Of a DNA stretch of 64,000 nt, positions 63,698-64,000 are shown piece by piece. The DNA comes from Sphingorhabdus sp. Alg231-15 (GTDB lineage: Bacteria > Pseudomonadota > Alphaproteobacteria > Sphingomonadales > Sphingomonadaceae). The translations under genes and the position numbers were made by a program. The stretch spans positions 248,001 to 312,000 of the forward strand of contig NZ_LT703001.1 of NCBI RefSeq assembly GCF_900149705.1. Reading direction: 5' to 3'. The notes beneath the pieces were generated by a model that saw only the letters and a program-made list of their open reading frames with translations, ran no database searches and was not told where the DNA came from. Position 1 is the first letter of the stretch, and each line of letters begins with the position of its first letter.

Positions 63698-64000
63698 ATG
63701 ACCGTTTCCGATAATATAACTGAAAAAACCATGGCAAATGCCATTCGTGCGCTATCCATGGATGCGGTCCAAGCCGCTAATAGTGGGCATCCGGGGATGC
63801 CCATGGGTATGGCGGATGTCGCGACCGTGTTGTTCAGCGATTTTCTGAAATTTGACCCGAAAGCGCCAAAATGGGCGGATCGTGACCGGTTTGTCCTGTC
63901 TGCCGGCCATGGGTCTATGTTGATATATTCCTTACTCCACCTGACCGGTTATGAGCGGCCAACGCTTCAGGATATCAAGGATTTCAGGCAATTATCATCG
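63698..64000 (+). CDS. tkt: Transketolase (N-terminal part, cut by window end)
   Basis: The frame from ATG 63698 runs 101 codons open to the window end. It reads [19 protein letters not shown], then [19 protein letters not shown], then [25 protein letters not shown], the beginning of a transketolase with His of SGHPG. It is the ThDP enzyme of the non-oxidative pentose phosphate pathway. The gene points away from zapA and the intergenic gap is about 200 bases, which must hold both promoters. GGGGGAT lies about 10 bases before the ATG. Confidence 0.93.
   Translation, partial: MTVSDNITEKTMANAIRALSMDAVQAANSGHPGMPMGMADVATVLFSDFLKFDPKAPKWADRDRFVLSAGHGSMLIYSLLHLTGYERPTLQDIKDFRQLSS

Overview
The window looks like chromosome of a sphingomonad (Alphaproteobacteria, Sphingomonadales; Sphingorhabdus/Parasphingorhabdus-like is my guess). 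Grounds: a gcrA cell-cycle regulator, F0 genes separate from F1, the ygfA-6S RNA-zapA-tkt order, a DUF2842 gene, and moderate base composition by eye. Nearly all DNA is coding. I see no insertion sequence, prophage, integrase or CRISPR array. Both window edges cut a gene: ydbH on the left, transketolase on the right.

Layout. 1-2.4 kb: ydbH-ynbE-ydbL envelope lipid-transport genes, closed by a clear terminator. 2.6-5.2 kb: atpI-atpB-atpE-atpF'-atpF. 5.3-12 kb: uvrC, recO, leuB, metZ, apaG, a LysR regulator and a GNAT acetyltransferase, all on +. 12-17.4 kb: a serine hydrolase, parE and gcrA on -, an ABC-2 permease on +, hspQ on -. Then tRNA-Ser(CGA), a TPR-GGDEF-EAL protein and an S8 autotransporter protease carrying 14 tandem heptapeptides of the type GSIDPFS.

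23.8-34 kb is a one-direction neutral-lipid locus: HAD/lysophosphatidate acyltransferase fusion, PlsB, WS/DGAT acyltransferase, DUF3336-patatin lipase, monoacylglycerol-lipase-like hydrolase, a second alpha/beta hydrolase and gpsA. Together these cover glycerol-3-phosphate supply, acylation to triacylglycerol or wax ester, and breakdown. The first three enzymes match, as I recall, the order of the mycobacterial plsB2-plsC-tgs neighbourhood.

34.2-40 kb is the most exciting part: a DSF-type fatty-acid quorum-sensing locus. An RpfF-like synthase with both catalytic glutamates converges on an RpfC-like hybrid kinase. The slot held by rpfG (REC-HD-GYP) in Xanthomonas is filled here by a REC-PAS-GGDEF-EAL protein. 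This joins a Xanthomonas-type sensor to a Burkholderia-RpfR-like cyclic-di-GMP output.

40-53.5 kb: putA with a divergent Lrp-type regulator and a palindrome between them, an unknown gene, thyA, a trypsin-like autotransporter, and the branched-chain 2-oxoacid dehydrogenase operon (E1alpha, E1beta, E2). 53.5-61.4 kb: a four-gene minus-strand operon of secreted DUF11-type proteins with a giant outer-membrane barrel protein, with a strong hairpin at the barrel gene's start. 61.8-64 kb: tRNA-Asp, DUF2842, 5-formyl-THF cyclo-ligase, 6S RNA, zapA, a small coiled-coil gene and the start of transketolase.
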